This document shows positions 34,332 through 44,828 of a stretch of 64,000 nucleotides of DNA, one piece after another. Source of the DNA: Pseudomonas sp. (GTDB lineage: Bacteria; Pseudomonadota; Gammaproteobacteria; Pseudomonadales; Pseudomonadaceae); assembly GCF_017744435.1 (NCBI RefSeq), contig NZ_JAGIBG010000017.1:35261-99260 (forward strand), read 5' to 3'. The notes beneath the pieces are model-generated. The model was not told the DNA's origin, made no database searches, and worked only from the letters and a program-made list of their open reading frames with translations. How positions within the stretch are numbered: the first letter of the stretch is position 1; each line of letters opens with the position of its first letter. A program made the position numbers and the translations under genes.

Positions 34332-37205
34332 TTACCGGTAAGCCTCCACCGGCACGCAAGCACAGAACAGATTCCTGTCCCCATACACGTTGTCGACCCG
34401 ATTCACCGCTGGCCAGTACTTGTGCTGGCGCACGTGAGCACTGGGCGCAACCGCCTGCTCCAGGCTGTAAGGCCGGCTCCACGGCGCCAGCACATCGGCC
34501 AGGGTATGCGGTGCATGCTTGAGCGGGTTGTCTTCCGCCGGCCAGTTACCCTCCTGCACCTCGGCAATCTCTGCCCGAATCGCCAGCATCGCTTCGACGA
34601 AGCGGTCCAGCTCGGCCTTCGACTCGCTTTCGGTGGGCTCGACCATCAAGGTCCCCGGCACCGGGAATGACATGGTCGGGGCGTGGAAGCCATAGTCCAT
34701 CAGGCGCTTGGCGACGTCCTCCTCGGTGATGCCGGTCTGTGCCTTGAGTGGCCGCAGGTCGAGGATGCACTCATGGGCCACGCGCTGGTTGCGCCCGCGG
34801 TACAGCACCGGGAACGCGCCGCCGAGCTGGCTGGCCAGGTAGTTGGCCGAGAGGATCGCCACTTCGCTGGCATCAGCAAGCTGTGGGCCCATCATGGCGA
34901 TGTACATCCAGCTGATCGGCAGGATGCTCGCACTGCCCCAGGGCGCGGCGCTGACCGCGCTGTTGTTCGGGTCCAGCCCCGGCACCGGCACCACCGGATG
35001 GCTGGCGACAAACGGCTTCAGATGCGCACGGATGCCAATCGGCCCCATGCCTGGGCCGCCACCACCGTGGGGAATGCAGAACGTCTTGTGCAGGTTCATG
35101 TGCGAAACGTCGGCACCGATATCAGCCGGTCGCGCCAGGCCGACCTGGGCGTTGAGGTTGGCGCCGTCCATGTACACCTGGCCACCGTGCTGGTGGACCA
35201 CCTCGCAAATCTCGCGGATGCCCTCTTCGTACACACCATGGGTCGAGGGATAGGTGACCATCAGGCACGACAGCCTGGCCCCGGCGGCATGGGCCTTGGC
35301 CTTGAGGTCTTCGAGGTCGACGTTGCCAGCCTCGTCGCAATCGACGATCACCACCTCCATGCCCGCCATCTGCGCCGAAGCCGGGTTGGTGCCATGGGCC
35401 GATGACGGGATCAGGCACAGCGTGCGCTGAGGCTCATGACGGCTGCGGTGATAACGGGTAATGGCCATGAGCCCGGCGTATTCACCCTGGGCGCCGGAGT
35501 TGGGTTGCATGCAGATGGCGTCGAAGCCGGTAATGGCGCACAACCAGCTTTCCAGCTCGTCGATCATCGCCCTGTAGCCCGTGGCCTGTGCGGCGGGCGC
35601 AAAGGGGTGAAGCTGGGCGAAAGCAGGCCAGGTGATGGGGATCATCTCGCTGGTGGCATTGAGCTTCATGGTGCAGGAGCCGAGCGGGATCATCGACTGG
35701 TTCAGCGCCAGGTCCTTGTTTTCCAGCTGCTTGAGGTAGCGCAGCATCTCGGTTTCGCTGTGGTGCAGGTTGAACACCGGGTGGCTGAGGAACGGCGTGC
35801 GGCGCACCAGCGCAGCGGGGATGCCTTCGGGCAGCGCGTGCTGGTCGAGCGTGGCGATATCCAGGCCGTGATCGACGCCCAGGAAAATGTCGAACAGCCG
35901 CAGCACGGTGGCTTCGTTACAGGTTTCGTCCAGGCTCACGCCCAGATGGCCGCGCCCCAGAATGCGCAGGTTGATGCGGGCGGCCTCGGCACTTTCGATG
36001 ATCGCCGCCTGAGCGCCGCCGACGTCCAGGGTCAAGGTGTCGAAAAAGTGCTGGTTGAGGCGCTTGATGCCTTTGGCCTCAAGGCCTGCCGCCAGCACGA
36101 AGGTCAGCCGATGCACCCGCTGGGCGATGCGCTGCAGGCCTTCCGGGCCGTGATACACCGCATAGAAACTGGCGATGTTGGCCAGCAGCACCTGGGCGGT
36201 GCAGATGTTGGAGTTGGCCTTTTCGCGGCGGATATGCTGCTCACGCGTCTGCAGGGCCATGCGCAGCGCCGTGTTGCCACGGGCATCGCGGGACACGCCA
36301 ATGATGCGCCCGGGCATCGCCCGCTTGTAGTCGTCACGGCAAGCGAAGTAGGCCGCGTGCGGGCCACCGTAGCCCATCGGTACACCAAAGCGCTGGGTCG
36401 AACCCAGCACTACATCGGCTCCGAGCTCACCGGGTGGTGTCAGCATCACCAGGCTGAGCAGGTCGGCGGCCACACAGGCCACGGCCTGCTGGCTGTGCAG
36501 CTGGTCAATCAATGGCCGCAGGTCACGCACTTCGCCGTGGGTGTCCGGGTATTGCAGCAGGGCACCGAATACCTGGTGTTTGGCAAGGTTATCCACAGTG
36601 TCGATGATCAGCTGGAAACCGAAGCCCTCCGCGCGGGTTTTCAGTACCGACAAGGTCTGTGGGTGGCAATGCTCGTCGGCAAAGAAGGCGTTGCTCTTGT
36701 TGCGCGCCATTCGCTTGGCCAGGGCCATGGCTTCGGCAGCGGCCGTGGCTTCATCGAGCAACGACGCATTGGCCAGGGCCAGCCCGGTGAGGTCGATGAC
36801 CATCTGCTGGAAGTTGAGCAGCGCCTCCAGACGGCCTTGGGCGATTTCCGGCTGATAGGGCGTGTAGGCGGTGTACCAGCCGGGGTTTTCCAGCACGTTG
36901 CGCAGGATGACGGTGGGCGTGACGGTGCCGTGGTAGCCCATGCCGATGAGGCTGGTCCACACCTGGTTCTGCTCGGCGTAGCCGGCGAGCTTGGCCAACG
37001 CAGCCTGTTCATCCAAGGCCGGCGGCAAGTCGAGGGCGCGGTTGAAGCGGATGCCTGGCGGCACGGTCTGCTCGATCAGCTCGCTGCGGCTGTTGAGGCC
37101 GAGGGTGCTGAGCATCGCCTGCTGCTCCGAGGCATCGGGCCCCAGGTGGCGGCGCAGGAAAGGGTTGAGCTCTTGCAGTTGATGCAGGGATGGCGACTGG
37201 GACAT
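34332..37205 (-). CDS. gcvP: Glycine dehydrogenase (decarboxylating), P protein
   Basis: A 957-residue PLP enzyme that decarboxylates glycine and passes the aminomethyl group to lipoyl-GcvH. It has the usual duplicated layout. The active PLP Lys is in [20 protein letters not shown] near 722-741, and the N-terminal half keeps [21 protein letters not shown]. The full length is typical of single-chain GcvP. It is the third gene of gcvT-gcvH-gcvP; a 197-bp gap containing a REP pair separates it from gcvH, so its level may be uncoupled. An AGGAAGAGAG stretch precedes the ATG. Confidence 0.95.
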   Translation of the reverse strand: MSQSPSLHQLQELNPFLRRHLGPDASEQQAMLSTLGLNSRSELIEQTVPPGIRFNRALDLPPALDEQAALAKLAGYAEQNQVWTSLIGMGYHGTVTPTVILRNVLENPGWYTAYTPYQPEIAQGRLEALLNFQQMVIDLTGLALANASLLDEATAAAEAMALAKRMARNKSNAFFADEHCHPQTLSVLKTRAEGFGFQLIIDTVDNLAKHQVFGALLQYPDTHGEVRDLRPLIDQLHSQQAVACVAADLLSLVMLTPPGELGADVVLGSTQRFGVPMGYGGPHAAYFACRDDYKRAMPGRIIGVSRDARGNTALRMALQTREQHIRREKANSNICTAQVLLANIASFYAVYHGPEGLQRIAQRVHRLTFVLAAGLEAKGIKRLNQHFFDTLTLDVGGAQAAIIESAEAARINLRILGRGHLGVSLDETCNEATVLRLFDIFLGVDHGLDIATLDQHALPEGIPAALVRRTPFLSHPVFNLHHSETEMLRYLKQLENKDLALNQSMIPLGSCTMKLNATSEMIPITWPAFAQLHPFAPAAQATGYRAMIDELESWLCAITGFDAICMQPNSGAQGEYAGLMAITRYHRSRHEPQRTLCLIPSSAHGTNPASAQMAGMEVVIVDCDEAGNVDLEDLKAKAHAAGARLSCLMVTYPSTHGVYEEGIREICEVVHQHGGQVYMDGANLNAQVGLARPADIGADVSHMNLHKTFCIPHGGGGPGMGPIGIRAHLKPFVASHPVVPVPGLDPNNSAVSAAPWGSASILPISWMYIAMMGPQLADASEVAILSANYLASQLGGAFPVLYRGRNQRVAHECILDLRPLKAQTGITEEDVAKRLMDYGFHAPTMSFPVPGTLMVEPTESESKAELDRFVEAMLAIRAEIAEVQEGNWPAEDNPLKHAPHTLADVLAPWSRPYSLEQAVAPSAHVRQHKYWPAVNRVDNVYGDRNLFCACVPVEAYR

Positions 37206-37298
37206 GTCGACGCTCTCTTCCTAGACCAGGTCTCATGGAGACTTATAAGTCTAGGAAGGGATCGGCGATGGTGCGGGAAAACTTGTTTCGGCAGGCTC

Positions 37299-37393
37299 GG
37301 CCTCTTCGCGGCTAAAGCCGCTCCTACAGGGCAACACACAGGCCTCGAAGGCGGCGCTATTCCTGTAGGAGCGGCTTTAGCCGCGAAGCAGGC
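37299..37393. repeat. REP pair variant between gcvH and gcvP
   Basis: CTTCGCGGCTAAAGCCGCTCC...TACAGG faces CCTGTAGGAGCGGCTTTAGC...CGCGAAG. The central GGCTAAAGCC differs from the GGGCNNGCCC core of the other pairs, giving a distinct variant. It starts about 10 nt after the gcvH stop, inside the operon. Confidence 0.88.
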
Positions 37394-37402
37394 GACGCAG
37401 AC

Positions 37403-37786
37403 TTACTCGCCGATCAGTGCCTGATAGCCAGCGGCATCCAGCAGCTTGTCCAGTTGCGACTTGTCGCTTGGCTTCAGCTTGAAGATCCACGACGCGTAAG
37501 GCTCTTCGTTGAGCAGCTCCGGGCTGTCGGCCAGTTCTTCGTTGACCGCGATCACTTCACCGGCAACCGGGGCGTAGATGTCGGAAGCGGCCTTGACCGA
37601 CTCGACCACGCCAGCAGCGTCGCCCGCAGCGAACACCTTGCCGACTTCGGCCAGCTCGACGAACACCACGTCACCCAGCGCTTGCTGGGCGTGGTCGCTG
37701 ATACCCACGGTCACAGTGCCATCAGCTTCCAGGCGTGCCCACTCGTGGCTTTCGGCGAAACGCAGATCGGCGGGGATATTGCTCAT
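37403..37786 (-). CDS. gcvH: Glycine cleavage system H protein
   Basis: A 127-residue lipoyl carrier shuttling the aminomethyl intermediate among P, T and L proteins. The lipoylated Lys is in [20 protein letters not shown] near residue 66. The length and the C-terminal [10 protein letters not shown] are standard. It lies 48 bp downstream of gcvT. Confidence 0.95.
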   Translation of the reverse strand: MSNIPADLRFAESHEWARLEADGTVTVGISDHAQQALGDVVFVELAEVGKVFAAGDAAGVVESVKAASDIYAPVAGEVIAVNEELADSPELLNEEPYASWIFKLKPSDKSQLDKLLDAAGYQALIGE

Positions 37787-37834
37787 GTCTTGAATTCCTC
37801 GTTTGGGTCAGCGGTTCGGCCCGCCGTTGAATGA

Positions 37835-38917
37835 TCAGATCAGAATCTTGCCGTGGCGCACGAAGGTCGGTTTGACCACCCGCACCGGGTACCATTTGCC
37901 GCGGATCTCGACCTCGGCACGGTCACCAGTAGCCATGGGCACGCGCGCCAAGGCAATGGACTTGCTCAGCGTAGGCGAGAAACTACCACTGGTGATCTCC
38001 CCTTCGCCAATCCCGGCTACACGCACCACCTGGTGGGCACGCAGAACGCCGCGCTCTTCGAGCACCAGGCCAACCAGTTTTTCCTGCACACCGCGCTCGA
38101 TTTCCGCCAACAGGCCGGTACGGCCGACGAAGTTGCGTTCGGCAGGTTCCCAGGCAATGCACCAGCCCAGGTTGGAGGTCAGCGGGGTATGGCTTTCATC
38201 GATGTCCTGGCCGTACAGATTCATGCCGGCTTCCAGGCGCAGGGTGTCGCGCGCGCCCAAGCCGCTCGGCGCGATGCCGGCGCCGACCAGGTCGTTGAAA
38301 AACGCTACGGCCTGATCACCCGGCAGGATGATTTCCAGGCCGTCTTCACCGGTGTAGCCGGTGCGGGCGATGAACCAGTCACCTTCGGCAATACCTTCGA
38401 ACGGGCGCAGTTCACGGATCAGCGCGGCGCGGGCCGGGCTGAGCAGCGCGGCGACTTTCTCACGGGCATGGGGCCCCTGGATGGCGAGGATGGCGAGGTC
38501 GGGACGCACATCGAACGATACGCTGAAGCCGGCGCTCTGGCGCTGTAGCCAATCGGCGACCTTCGCCCGTGTGGCCGCGTTGGTGACCAGGCGGTAGCCG
38601 CTCTGGGTGCGGTAGACGATCAGGTCGTCGATGACCCCGCCGTCTTCGTTGAGCAACGGGCTGTACAGCGCCTTGCCGGTGCCGTCGAGACGGGCCACGT
38701 CGTTGGCCAGCAGACGTTGCAGCCAGGGCGTGGCGTCGTCGCCGGTGATGTCGATGACCGTCATGTGGGACACATCGAAGACACCGCAGTCGCTGCGCAC
38801 CTGATGGTGCTCCTCGACCTGCGAGCCATAGTGCAGCGGCATGTCCCAGCCGCCGAAATCGACCGTCTTGGCGCCGAGCGCCAGGTGCAAGTCGTACAAA
38901 AGCGTGCGCTGTCCCAT
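37835..38917 (-). CDS. gcvT: Glycine cleavage system T protein (aminomethyltransferase)
   Basis: A 360-residue tetrahydrofolate-dependent aminomethyltransferase. The start at 38917 ([20 protein letters not shown]) has a strong AAGGAG site and the family N-terminus; the frame to 39022 adds 35 non-conserved residues. [15 protein letters not shown] and [15 protein letters not shown] are recognisable folate-pocket segments. It is the first gene of the operon. The 123-bp leader holds TGACG-TTTAAT-CGTCA (38958-38973), but I see no glycine riboswitch. Confidence 0.94.
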   Translation of the reverse strand: MGQRTLLYDLHLALGAKTVDFGGWDMPLHYGSQVEEHHQVRSDCGVFDVSHMTVIDITGDDATPWLQRLLANDVARLDGTGKALYSPLLNEDGGVIDDLIVYRTQSGYRLVTNAATRAKVADWLQRQSAGFSVSFDVRPDLAILAIQGPHAREKVAALLSPARAALIRELRPFEGIAEGDWFIARTGYTGEDGLEIILPGDQAVAFFNDLVGAGIAPSGLGARDTLRLEAGMNLYGQDIDESHTPLTSNLGWCIAWEPAERNFVGRTGLLAEIERGVQEKLVGLVLEERGVLRAHQVVRVAGIGEGEITSGSFSPTLSKSIALARVPMATGDRAEVEIRGKWYPVRVVKPTFVRHGKILI

Positions 38918-39040
38918 GGGTTTCTCCTTCCGGGCGTGGCGAAGCGGCGGCGGTCGATGACGTTTAATCGTCAGCTCTTCTTGTAGGACCCGCCGCGCGA
39001 ATGCCGCGCATTGTAGCCGCAAGGGCGCAAGCTGGCATCC

Positions 39041-40663
39041 TCAGTGACTGTGACCGGGACGCCGAGCGGAACGGCGAATCAGCCCGATGACCGGCAACAG
39101 CCCGACCAGCACCAAGGTCAGCGCCGGTAGCGAGGCGCGCGCCCATTCGCCTTCGCTGGTCATCTCGAACACCCTGACCGCCAGGGTGTCCCAGCCGAAC
39201 GGGCGCATCAGCAGGGTGGCGGGCATTTCCTTGAGCACGTCGACGAACACCAGCAACGCAGCGCTCAAAGCCCCGGGCACCAGCAGCGGCAGATACACCT
39301 TGAAAAACAAACCCACGCCACCGACGCCGAGACTGCGCGAAGCCTCCGGCAATGAGGGGCGGATACGTTCCAGGCTGCTCTCCAATGGGCCATAGGCCAC
39401 GGCGATGAAACGCACCAGGTAAGCCAGCAGCAACGCGGCCAGGCTGCCCAGCAACAGCGGCTTGCCCGCACCGCCCAACCAGGTCGACAGCGGAATGACC
39501 AGCTGATTATCCAGATAGCTGAAAGCCAGCATGATCGAGACCGCCAGCACCGAGCCGGGCAAGGCGTAGCCCAGATTGGCCAGCCCGACGCCGGCACGGA
39601 TGCCGCCCGTCGGCGCCTGACGGCGGGCGAAGGCCAGCAGCAGGGCCACGCAAACGGTGATCAGAGCGGCCATACCGCCCAGGTACAACGTATGCAGCAC
39701 CAGGCCGACATACCGCTCGTCCAGATCATGCCGGCCGCGCTGCCAGAACCACGCCAGCAACTGCAGCAGCGGAATGACGAATGCGCAGGCGAACACCAGC
39801 AGGCACCAGCCGCTGGCCAGCAGCGCCTTGAACCCGCGCAAGTGGTATAGCGCCTGCCCGCGCGGGCGCTCGTTGCCGCTGCGGGTCGCGCCACGGGCGC
39901 GGCGCTCGCCATACAGCACCAGCATCACCGCCAACAGCAGCAGACTGGCCAACTGGGCCGCGCTGGACAGGCTGAAGAACCCGTACCAGGTCTTGTAGAT
40001 GGCCGTGGTGAACGTGTCGAAGTTGAACACGGCCACTGCGCCAAAATCAGCCAGGGTCTCCATCAGCGCCAGGGCAATACCCGCACCAATCGCAGGCCGC
40101 GCCATCGGCATCGCCACTCGCCAGAAGGCCTGCAGGGGTGACAGGCCCAGTACCCGCGCAGCCTCCATCAAGCCCTTGCCCTGGGCCAGGAACGCCGTGC
40201 GCGCCAGCAGGTAGACATAGGGGTAGAACACCAGCACCAGCACGATGATCACCCCACCCGTAGAGCGTACCCGTGGCAGGCGCATGGGCCCGAACACTTC
40301 GCGCAGGGCGCTTTGTACCGGGCCGGAAAAATCGAGCAGGCCGACAAAGACGAAGGCCAGTACGTAGGCCGGAATGGCGAACGGCAGCATCAGCGCCCAG
40401 TCGAGCCAGCGTCGGCCGGGGAACTCGCAGAGGCTGGTGAGCCAGGCCAGGCTGACCCCGAGCAGGGTGACGCCGATACCGACGCCGACCACCAAGGTCG
40501 CGGTATTGCCCAGCAGGCGGCCCATCTGGGTGTCGAGCAGGTGCGACCAGATCTGCAGGTCGACCGACTGCCAGGACAGCAGCAGCACACTCAGGGGCAG
40601 GAGGACCAGGGCGGCGGTCAGGGTGACCGGGAGGTACCAGCGGCGTTGGGCGGTATGGGGCAA
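39041..40663 (-). CDS. Ferric iron ABC transporter permease (FbpB/SfuB-type)
   Basis: A permease of about 540 residues made of two fused six-helix halves, as usual for Fe(III) importers that use one long chain. Hydrophobic segments recur throughout. Two EAA loops are visible (EAARVLGLSPLQAFWRVAMP near 173-192 and EASRSLGVGGVGLFFKVYLP further on). No ATG fits; a TTG at 40663 (MPHTAQRRWYLPVTLTAALV) is chosen over the REP-derived extension to 40726, but the start is uncertain. It follows the binding-protein gene across a REP pair. No ATPase gene is adjacent. Confidence 0.85.
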   Translation of the reverse strand: MPHTAQRRWYLPVTLTAALVLLPLSVLLLSWQSVDLQIWSHLLDTQMGRLLGNTATLVVGVGIGVTLLGVSLAWLTSLCEFPGRRWLDWALMLPFAIPAYVLAFVFVGLLDFSGPVQSALREVFGPMRLPRVRSTGGVIIVLVLVFYPYVYLLARTAFLAQGKGLMEAARVLGLSPLQAFWRVAMPMARPAIGAGIALALMETLADFGAVAVFNFDTFTTAIYKTWYGFFSLSSAAQLASLLLLAVMLVLYGERRARGATRSGNERPRGQALYHLRGFKALLASGWCLLVFACAFVIPLLQLLAWFWQRGRHDLDERYVGLVLHTLYLGGMAALITVCVALLLAFARRQAPTGGIRAGVGLANLGYALPGSVLAVSIMLAFSYLDNQLVIPLSTWLGGAGKPLLLGSLAALLLAYLVRFIAVAYGPLESSLERIRPSLPEASRSLGVGGVGLFFKVYLPLLVPGALSAALLVFVDVLKEMPATLLMRPFGWDTLAVRVFEMTSEGEWARASLPALTLVLVGLLPVIGLIRRSARRPGHSH

Positions 40664-40685
40664 GTGAATGTCTCTGTGACTGATT

Positions 40686-40773
40686 GCGACCGCTTTGCGG
40701 TCGTTCGCGGGCGTGCCCGCTCCCACAGGGATCGAGTTTTCCTGTGGGAGCGGGCGTGCCCGCGAACAGGCCC
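40686..40773. repeat. REP pair between iron-binding protein and permease genes
   Basis: GTTCGCGGGCGTGCCCGCTC...CCACAGG faces CCTGTGGGAGCGGGCGTGCC...CGCGAAC with only a 10-nt loop, a very stable hairpin. A small GCGACCGCTTTGCGGTCG hairpin adjoins its left end. It lies inside the iron-transport operon. Confidence 0.9.
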
Positions 40774-40804
40774 TTGAAGAACCCGGAAGCTTAAGGCCGG
40801 GTGC

Positions 40805-41806
40805 TTAATTCCAGCCAGCGCGATCCATCAGGCGAATGGCCTCGGCCTGGCGCTTGCCGGCCACTTCCACCGGCAGGCTGTCGGCCTTGAAGCTACCCCA
40901 GGCTGCCACTTCCTCCGACGGCTTGACCTTCGGGTTGGCCGGGAACTCCTGGTTGATGTCGGCGAACAGCTTCTGCGCCTCTTCGCCAGTCATCCACTCG
41001 ACCAGCTTCTTGGCGGCTTCCGGGTGCGGCGCATGCTTGGTCAGGCCGATGCCCGACAGGTTGACGTGCACGCCACGGTCACCCTGGTTGGGCCAGAAGA
41101 TCTTCACCGGCAGTTTCGGGTTCTGGGCATGCAGGCGGCCGTAGTAGTAGGTGTTGACCACGCCCACATCGCATTGGCCGGCCTCGATGGCCTGGATCAC
41201 CGAGTTATCGTCGGAGAACACATCGGTGGCCAGGTTGCCGACCCAGCCTTTGACGATCTGCTCGGTCTTGGCCTCGCCATGGTTCTCGATCAGCGTGGCG
41301 GTCAGCGACTGGTTGTACACCTTCTTCGCGGTGCGCAGGCACAGGCGTCCTTCCCAGTGCTTGTCGGCGAGGGCTTCATAGGTGGTCAGCTCGGCCGGCT
41401 TGACCCGCTCGGTGGAGTAGACAATGGTCCGTGCACGCAGGCTCAGGCCAGTCCAGTCATGGGACGAGGCGCGGTACTGCGGGGGAATGTTCTGGTCGAT
41501 GATGTCCGACTTGATCGGCTGCAGGATGCCCATCTGCTCGGCCTGCCAGAGGTTGCCGGCATCGACGGTGAGCAGCAGGTCGGCCACGCCGTTCTCGCCC
41601 TCGGCCTTGATGCGCTGCATCAACGGGGCTTCCTTGTCGGTGATGAACTTGACCTTGACCCCGGTCTTGGCGGTGTAGGCATCGAACACCGGCTTGATCA
41701 GCTCGTCGATGCGCGAGGAGTACACCACCACTTCGTCCGCCGCCTGGGCTGTGCCGCCGAACAGGGTCAGGGCCAGGGCGGCCAGTAGGGGCTTGCGTGG
41801 CAACAT
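40805..41806 (-). CDS. Ferric iron ABC transporter substrate-binding protein (FbpA-type)
   Basis: A 333-residue periplasmic Fe(III)-binding protein. The start at 41806 gives a signal peptide ([22 protein letters not shown]) and has a GAGGAG site; the longer frame to 41872 lacks support. The mature [20 protein letters not shown] and the iron-binding tyrosines in [12 protein letters not shown] near 214-225 are hallmarks of the FbpA/FutA family. It is the first gene of a two-gene unit with the permease. Confidence 0.92.
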   Translation of the reverse strand: MLPRKPLLAALALTLFGGTAQAADEVVVYSSRIDELIKPVFDAYTAKTGVKVKFITDKEAPLMQRIKAEGENGVADLLLTVDAGNLWQAEQMGILQPIKSDIIDQNIPPQYRASSHDWTGLSLRARTIVYSTERVKPAELTTYEALADKHWEGRLCLRTAKKVYNQSLTATLIENHGEAKTEQIVKGWVGNLATDVFSDDNSVIQAIEAGQCDVGVVNTYYYGRLHAQNPKLPVKIFWPNQGDRGVHVNLSGIGLTKHAPHPEAAKKLVEWMTGEEAQKLFADINQEFPANPKVKPSEEVAAWGSFKADSLPVEVAGKRQAEAIRLMDRAGWN

Positions 41807-41838
41807 GGAAAGCACTCCTCGGATCGTATGAGAGGTGC

Positions 41839-41859
41839 AAATGGTAGTGAATCCCATTT
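41839..41859. promoter_or_regulatory. Inverted repeat upstream of the iron-binding protein gene
   Basis: AAATGG (41839-41844) and CCATTT (41854-41859) surround TAGTGAATC, about 35 bp upstream of the ATG. It is in the place expected for a Fur site but matches the 19-bp Fur consensus at only about 7 positions by hand, so Fur control is not established. Confidence 0.25.
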
Positions 41860-41922
41860 TCCGACTCATCATCCGAGCAGTTACCGAATGTTGCAGAGGG
41901 CCGCTGTGCGGCCCCGCCTATC

Positions 41923-43140
41923 TCAAGCCTTGGCCAGTTCCGGCAGGTCCCCGGTCAGCCCCAGCGCCTGGCGCACGAACAGCGCCTTGGCCTCCGGCAG
42001 CTGTTCCACCAGCTTCAACCCGCTGTTACGCAACCAGCGCAGCGGCAACGGATTGGCCTGGAACAACCGCTCGAAACCTTCCATCGCCGCCATCAACGCC
42101 AGGTTGTGCGGCATGCGCCGACGCTCATAACGGCTGAGCACCTTCACATCCGCCAACCGCTCACCGCGCTCGCAGGCATTCTCCAGCACCTCGGCCAGCA
42201 CCGCGGCGTCGAGGAAGCCCAGGTTGACGCCCTGCCCGGCCAGCGGGTGAATGGTGTGCGCGGCATCGCCGATCAACACCAGCCCTTCGTCCACGTAGCG
42301 CTTGGCGTGGCGCTGGCGCAACGGCACGCAGACGCGCGGGTCGGCCTCCAGCACATCCCCCAGACGCCCCTCGAAGGCGCGTTCCAGGGCCTTGAGGAAG
42401 GCCTGCTCATCCAATGCCATGATCTGCTCGGCCTGCTCCGGTGTTGTCGACCAGACGATCGAGCACCAGTCCTGCTTGCCGTCACGGGACAACGGCAGGA
42501 ACGCCAGCGGCCCCTCATCGGTGAACCGCTGCCAGGCGGTGGCCTGGTGCGCAGCACTGCAGCGCACGCTGGTGACGATTGCGTGGTGCAGGTAATCCCA
42601 TTCGCGGGTCTCGCAGCCGGCCAGCCGGCGCACCGCCGAGTTGGCGCCATCGGCGGCCACCACCAACGGTGTCCGCAGCTGGCGGCCGTCGGCCAGGGTC
42701 AGCAGCCACTCGTCACCAGAACGGCGCAGCTGCTCCAGGCGGGCATTGGGCAGCAGGCCGATGTCGCTGTCGTGCAGGCGCTCCAGCAGACCGTCCTGTA
42801 CCACCCGGTTCTCGACGATATGGCCGAGTACCTGGGCATGCACGCTGGCTGCCGAGAAATGAATCTGACCGGTACCGCTGCCATCCCATACATGCATGTC
42901 GGAATACGGCGACACGCGCCGCCCGGCGATACCTTCCCAGGCACCCAGGCGTTCGAGGATGCGCTGGCTGGCCGCCGACAGGGCACTGACCCGAGGCTCG
43001 AACGGAGCGGCGCCATCGAACGGTTTGACCGACAGCGGGCCGCCATCGAGCAGGAGAATTTCCAGGCCGCTGTGGCGAAGCGCCAGGGCCAGGGCGCTGC
43101 CGACCATACCGGCACCGACAATCAACAGATCTGCGCGCAT
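41923..43140 (-). CDS. ubiI: Ubiquinone biosynthesis FAD monooxygenase UbiI (VisC-type)
   Basis: A 405-residue flavoprotein hydroxylase that adds the C5 hydroxyl of the ubiquinone ring in characterised relatives. The ADP-binding GAGMVGSALALALRHSG is at 10-26. The FAD motif GDAAHTIHPLAGQGVNLG is near 287-304 and has the Asp typical of UbiI. The ATG at 43140 is preferred to 43146 because the TAAGG site then has normal spacing. It is last in the operon ygfB-pepP-ubiH-thioesterase-ubiI. Confidence 0.9.
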   Translation of the reverse strand: MRADLLIVGAGMVGSALALALRHSGLEILLLDGGPLSVKPFDGAAPFEPRVSALSAASQRILERLGAWEGIAGRRVSPYSDMHVWDGSGTGQIHFSAASVHAQVLGHIVENRVVQDGLLERLHDSDIGLLPNARLEQLRRSGDEWLLTLADGRQLRTPLVVAADGANSAVRRLAGCETREWDYLHHAIVTSVRCSAAHQATAWQRFTDEGPLAFLPLSRDGKQDWCSIVWSTTPEQAEQIMALDEQAFLKALERAFEGRLGDVLEADPRVCVPLRQRHAKRYVDEGLVLIGDAAHTIHPLAGQGVNLGFLDAAVLAEVLENACERGERLADVKVLSRYERRRMPHNLALMAAMEGFERLFQANPLPLRWLRNSGLKLVEQLPEAKALFVRQALGLTGDLPELAKA

Positions 43141-43149
43141 TTCCATGCC

Positions 43150-43632
43150 TTACGCCTGCCTCGCTTGCGGCTTGAGCCGCACGTATAGGGTTTTATCGAC
43201 CCGCGCCACCAGCTCGCCGGCTTCGTCACGGATATCGACCTGCACACGCGGCAGGTACTTCTTGCCGGTGGCGGTCTGCTGGCGGATCTCGTCCAGCAGC
43301 GCGTCATCGACGTGGAATTCGGCGTACACCGTGCCCTTGCCCGGAGCGATGAAATCGATGGTGGCAGCCTTGTCCCAGACGATGTACTCGCGGCCCAGCT
43401 GCTCGATCAGCAGCAGCATGTAGAACGGGTCGACCATCGAGTACAGGCTGCCGCCAAACTGGGTGCCGACATAGTTGCGGTTCCAGCGGGTCAGCTTCAT
43501 GCGAACCTTGACGCTGCGCATGTCAGGGCTGATGTGCTGGATGCGGATACCGGCACCCATGTAGGGCGGGTAGAGGTTCAGTAGCCAGCGCAACATGCGC
43601 GCCCGGCGCGCCAGCCTGCGCGGGTTGCTCAT
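43150..43632 (-). CDS. DUF4442 hotdog-fold thioesterase-like protein
   Basis: A 160-residue protein whose NYVGTQFGGSLYSMVDPFYM and IVWDKAATIDFIAPGKG segments mark the DUF4442 (PaaI-like hotdog) family. The putative catalytic region contains Gly-Gly-Ser followed by Asp (near 60-68). It overlaps ubiH by 4 nt and precedes ubiI by 9 nt, so it is embedded in the ubiquinone operon. A role in ubiquinone or lipid metabolism is suggested by context only. Confidence 0.82.
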   Translation of the reverse strand: MSNPRRLARRARMLRWLLNLYPPYMGAGIRIQHISPDMRSVKVRMKLTRWNRNYVGTQFGGSLYSMVDPFYMLLLIEQLGREYIVWDKAATIDFIAPGKGTVYAEFHVDDALLDEIRQQTATGKKYLPRVQVDIRDEAGELVARVDKTLYVRLKPQARQA

Positions 43633-44828
43633 GCCTGGCCCCGCGGATCGGGGCGGGTGCCGAGACCCATGGCCTGGCGGGCGAACCAGCTTTTTGCCGG
43701 TGGAAGCAGGTCGAGCCCGAGCAGGCCGATATTGCGCCCCGCCGCCAGCAGCGGCTGGTTGCTGCCGAACAGGCGGGTGACCTGGTCGGAGAAACCAATG
43801 GTCAGGGCCTGGTCGAGCCGCTGGCGCTGGTGATAGGCCAACAGGCTGGCAAGATCACCCGGATGCTGCGGGCCGGCCAGCAGCGCATCGGCCAGCGACT
43901 GTACGTCACGCAGCGACAGGTTGAAGCCCTGCCCGGCAATCGGGTGCAAGCTGTGCGCGGCGTTGCCCAGCACCACCAGGTGTGGGCGTACCTGCTCCTG
44001 GGCTTCGATCAGCGCCAGCGGGTAGAGATGCCGGGCACCGACCTGGCGCAGGGCGCCGAGGCGATAGCCAAAGGCATCCTGCAGCTCACGCAGGAAGCTG
44101 CGCTCATCAATTTCAGCCAGGCGCCGGGCATCCATCCCCTGCCGCGTCCAGACCAGCGCGCAGCGGTTTTCCGGTAATGGCAGCAAGGCCATCGGGCCTT
44201 GCTCGGTGAAGCGCTCGAAGGCTTGACCACAGTGGGCCTCGCCTGGGGTGATGTTGGCGATCAGCGCGCTTTGCTCGTAGGGCGTACGGCGCACATGGAT
44301 ACCCAGTTGCTCGCGCAGGCCGGAGCGGCCACCGTCAGCCAGCACCGCCAGGTCGCATTCCAGGCTGGTGTCGTCGTCCAGCAGCAGGCGGTAGCCACCT
44401 TCAATGGCCTGCATGGCCTTCACCTCGGCCGGGCAGCGCCAGCTCACCACCTCGCTGTCCAGCCCTTGCCACAGGCATTGGCCGAGCCAGGCGTTCTCCA
44501 CCACGTAGCCCAGGGCCGGCACGCCCTCTTCCATGGCATCCAGGCGGGTAGCACCGAAACGGCCCCGGTCAGAGACCTGGATCTGCCGGATCGGCTCGGC
44601 GCGCAGACTGATGGTTTGCCACAGGCCAAGGTGCTGATAGATCTGCCGGGTGCCGAAAGACAATGCCGAGGAACGTGCGTCGTAGCTGGGCTGGAAGCTG
44701 TCGCCGGGGGCGAACGGCTCGATCAGCAGGATCTTCCAGCCACGTGCCTTGGCGCCGGCCTGCAGAGCCAGGGCCAGGCTTGCGCCGACCAGACCACCGC
44801 CGATAATTGCCAGGTTGACCCGACTCAT
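43629..44828 (-). CDS. ubiH: 2-octaprenyl-6-methoxyphenyl hydroxylase UbiH
   Basis: A 399-residue FAD monooxygenase of the ubiquinone pathway, paralogous to UbiI. The nucleotide-binding GGGLVGASLALALQAGAKA is near 10-28. The FAD motif is GNAAHSLHPIAGQGFNLS near 295-312, where Asn replaces the usual Asp as in E. coli UbiH. It overlaps pepP by 4 nt upstream and the thioesterase-like gene by 4 nt downstream. Confidence 0.92.
   Translation of the reverse strand: MSRVNLAIIGGGLVGASLALALQAGAKARGWKILLIEPFAPGDSFQPSYDARSSALSFGTRQIYQHLGLWQTISLRAEPIRQIQVSDRGRFGATRLDAMEEGVPALGYVVENAWLGQCLWQGLDSEVVSWRCPAEVKAMQAIEGGYRLLLDDDTSLECDLAVLADGGRSGLREQLGIHVRRTPYEQSALIANITPGEAHCGQAFERFTEQGPMALLPLPENRCALVWTRQGMDARRLAEIDERSFLRELQDAFGYRLGALRQVGARHLYPLALIEAQEQVRPHLVVLGNAAHSLHPIAGQGFNLSLRDVQSLADALLAGPQHPGDLASLLAYHQRQRLDQALTIGFSDQVTRLFGSNQPLLAAGRNIGLLGLDLLPPAKSWFARQAMGLGTRPDPRGQA

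Noticed and set aside
35436..37424. 662-codon open frame antisense to gcvP
   Set aside because: Composition is the His/Gln/Arg/Val-rich pattern typical of antisense frames of GC-rich genes; gcvP on the other strand is unmistakable.
38918..39040. Glycine riboswitch upstream of gcvT
   Set aside because: The leader is only 123 bp and shows no tandem glycine-aptamer core; only a short TGACG/CGTCA dyad is present.
41839..41859. Fur box for the iron transporter
   Set aside because: The dyad matches the 19-bp consensus poorly by hand, so it is listed only as an inverted repeat.
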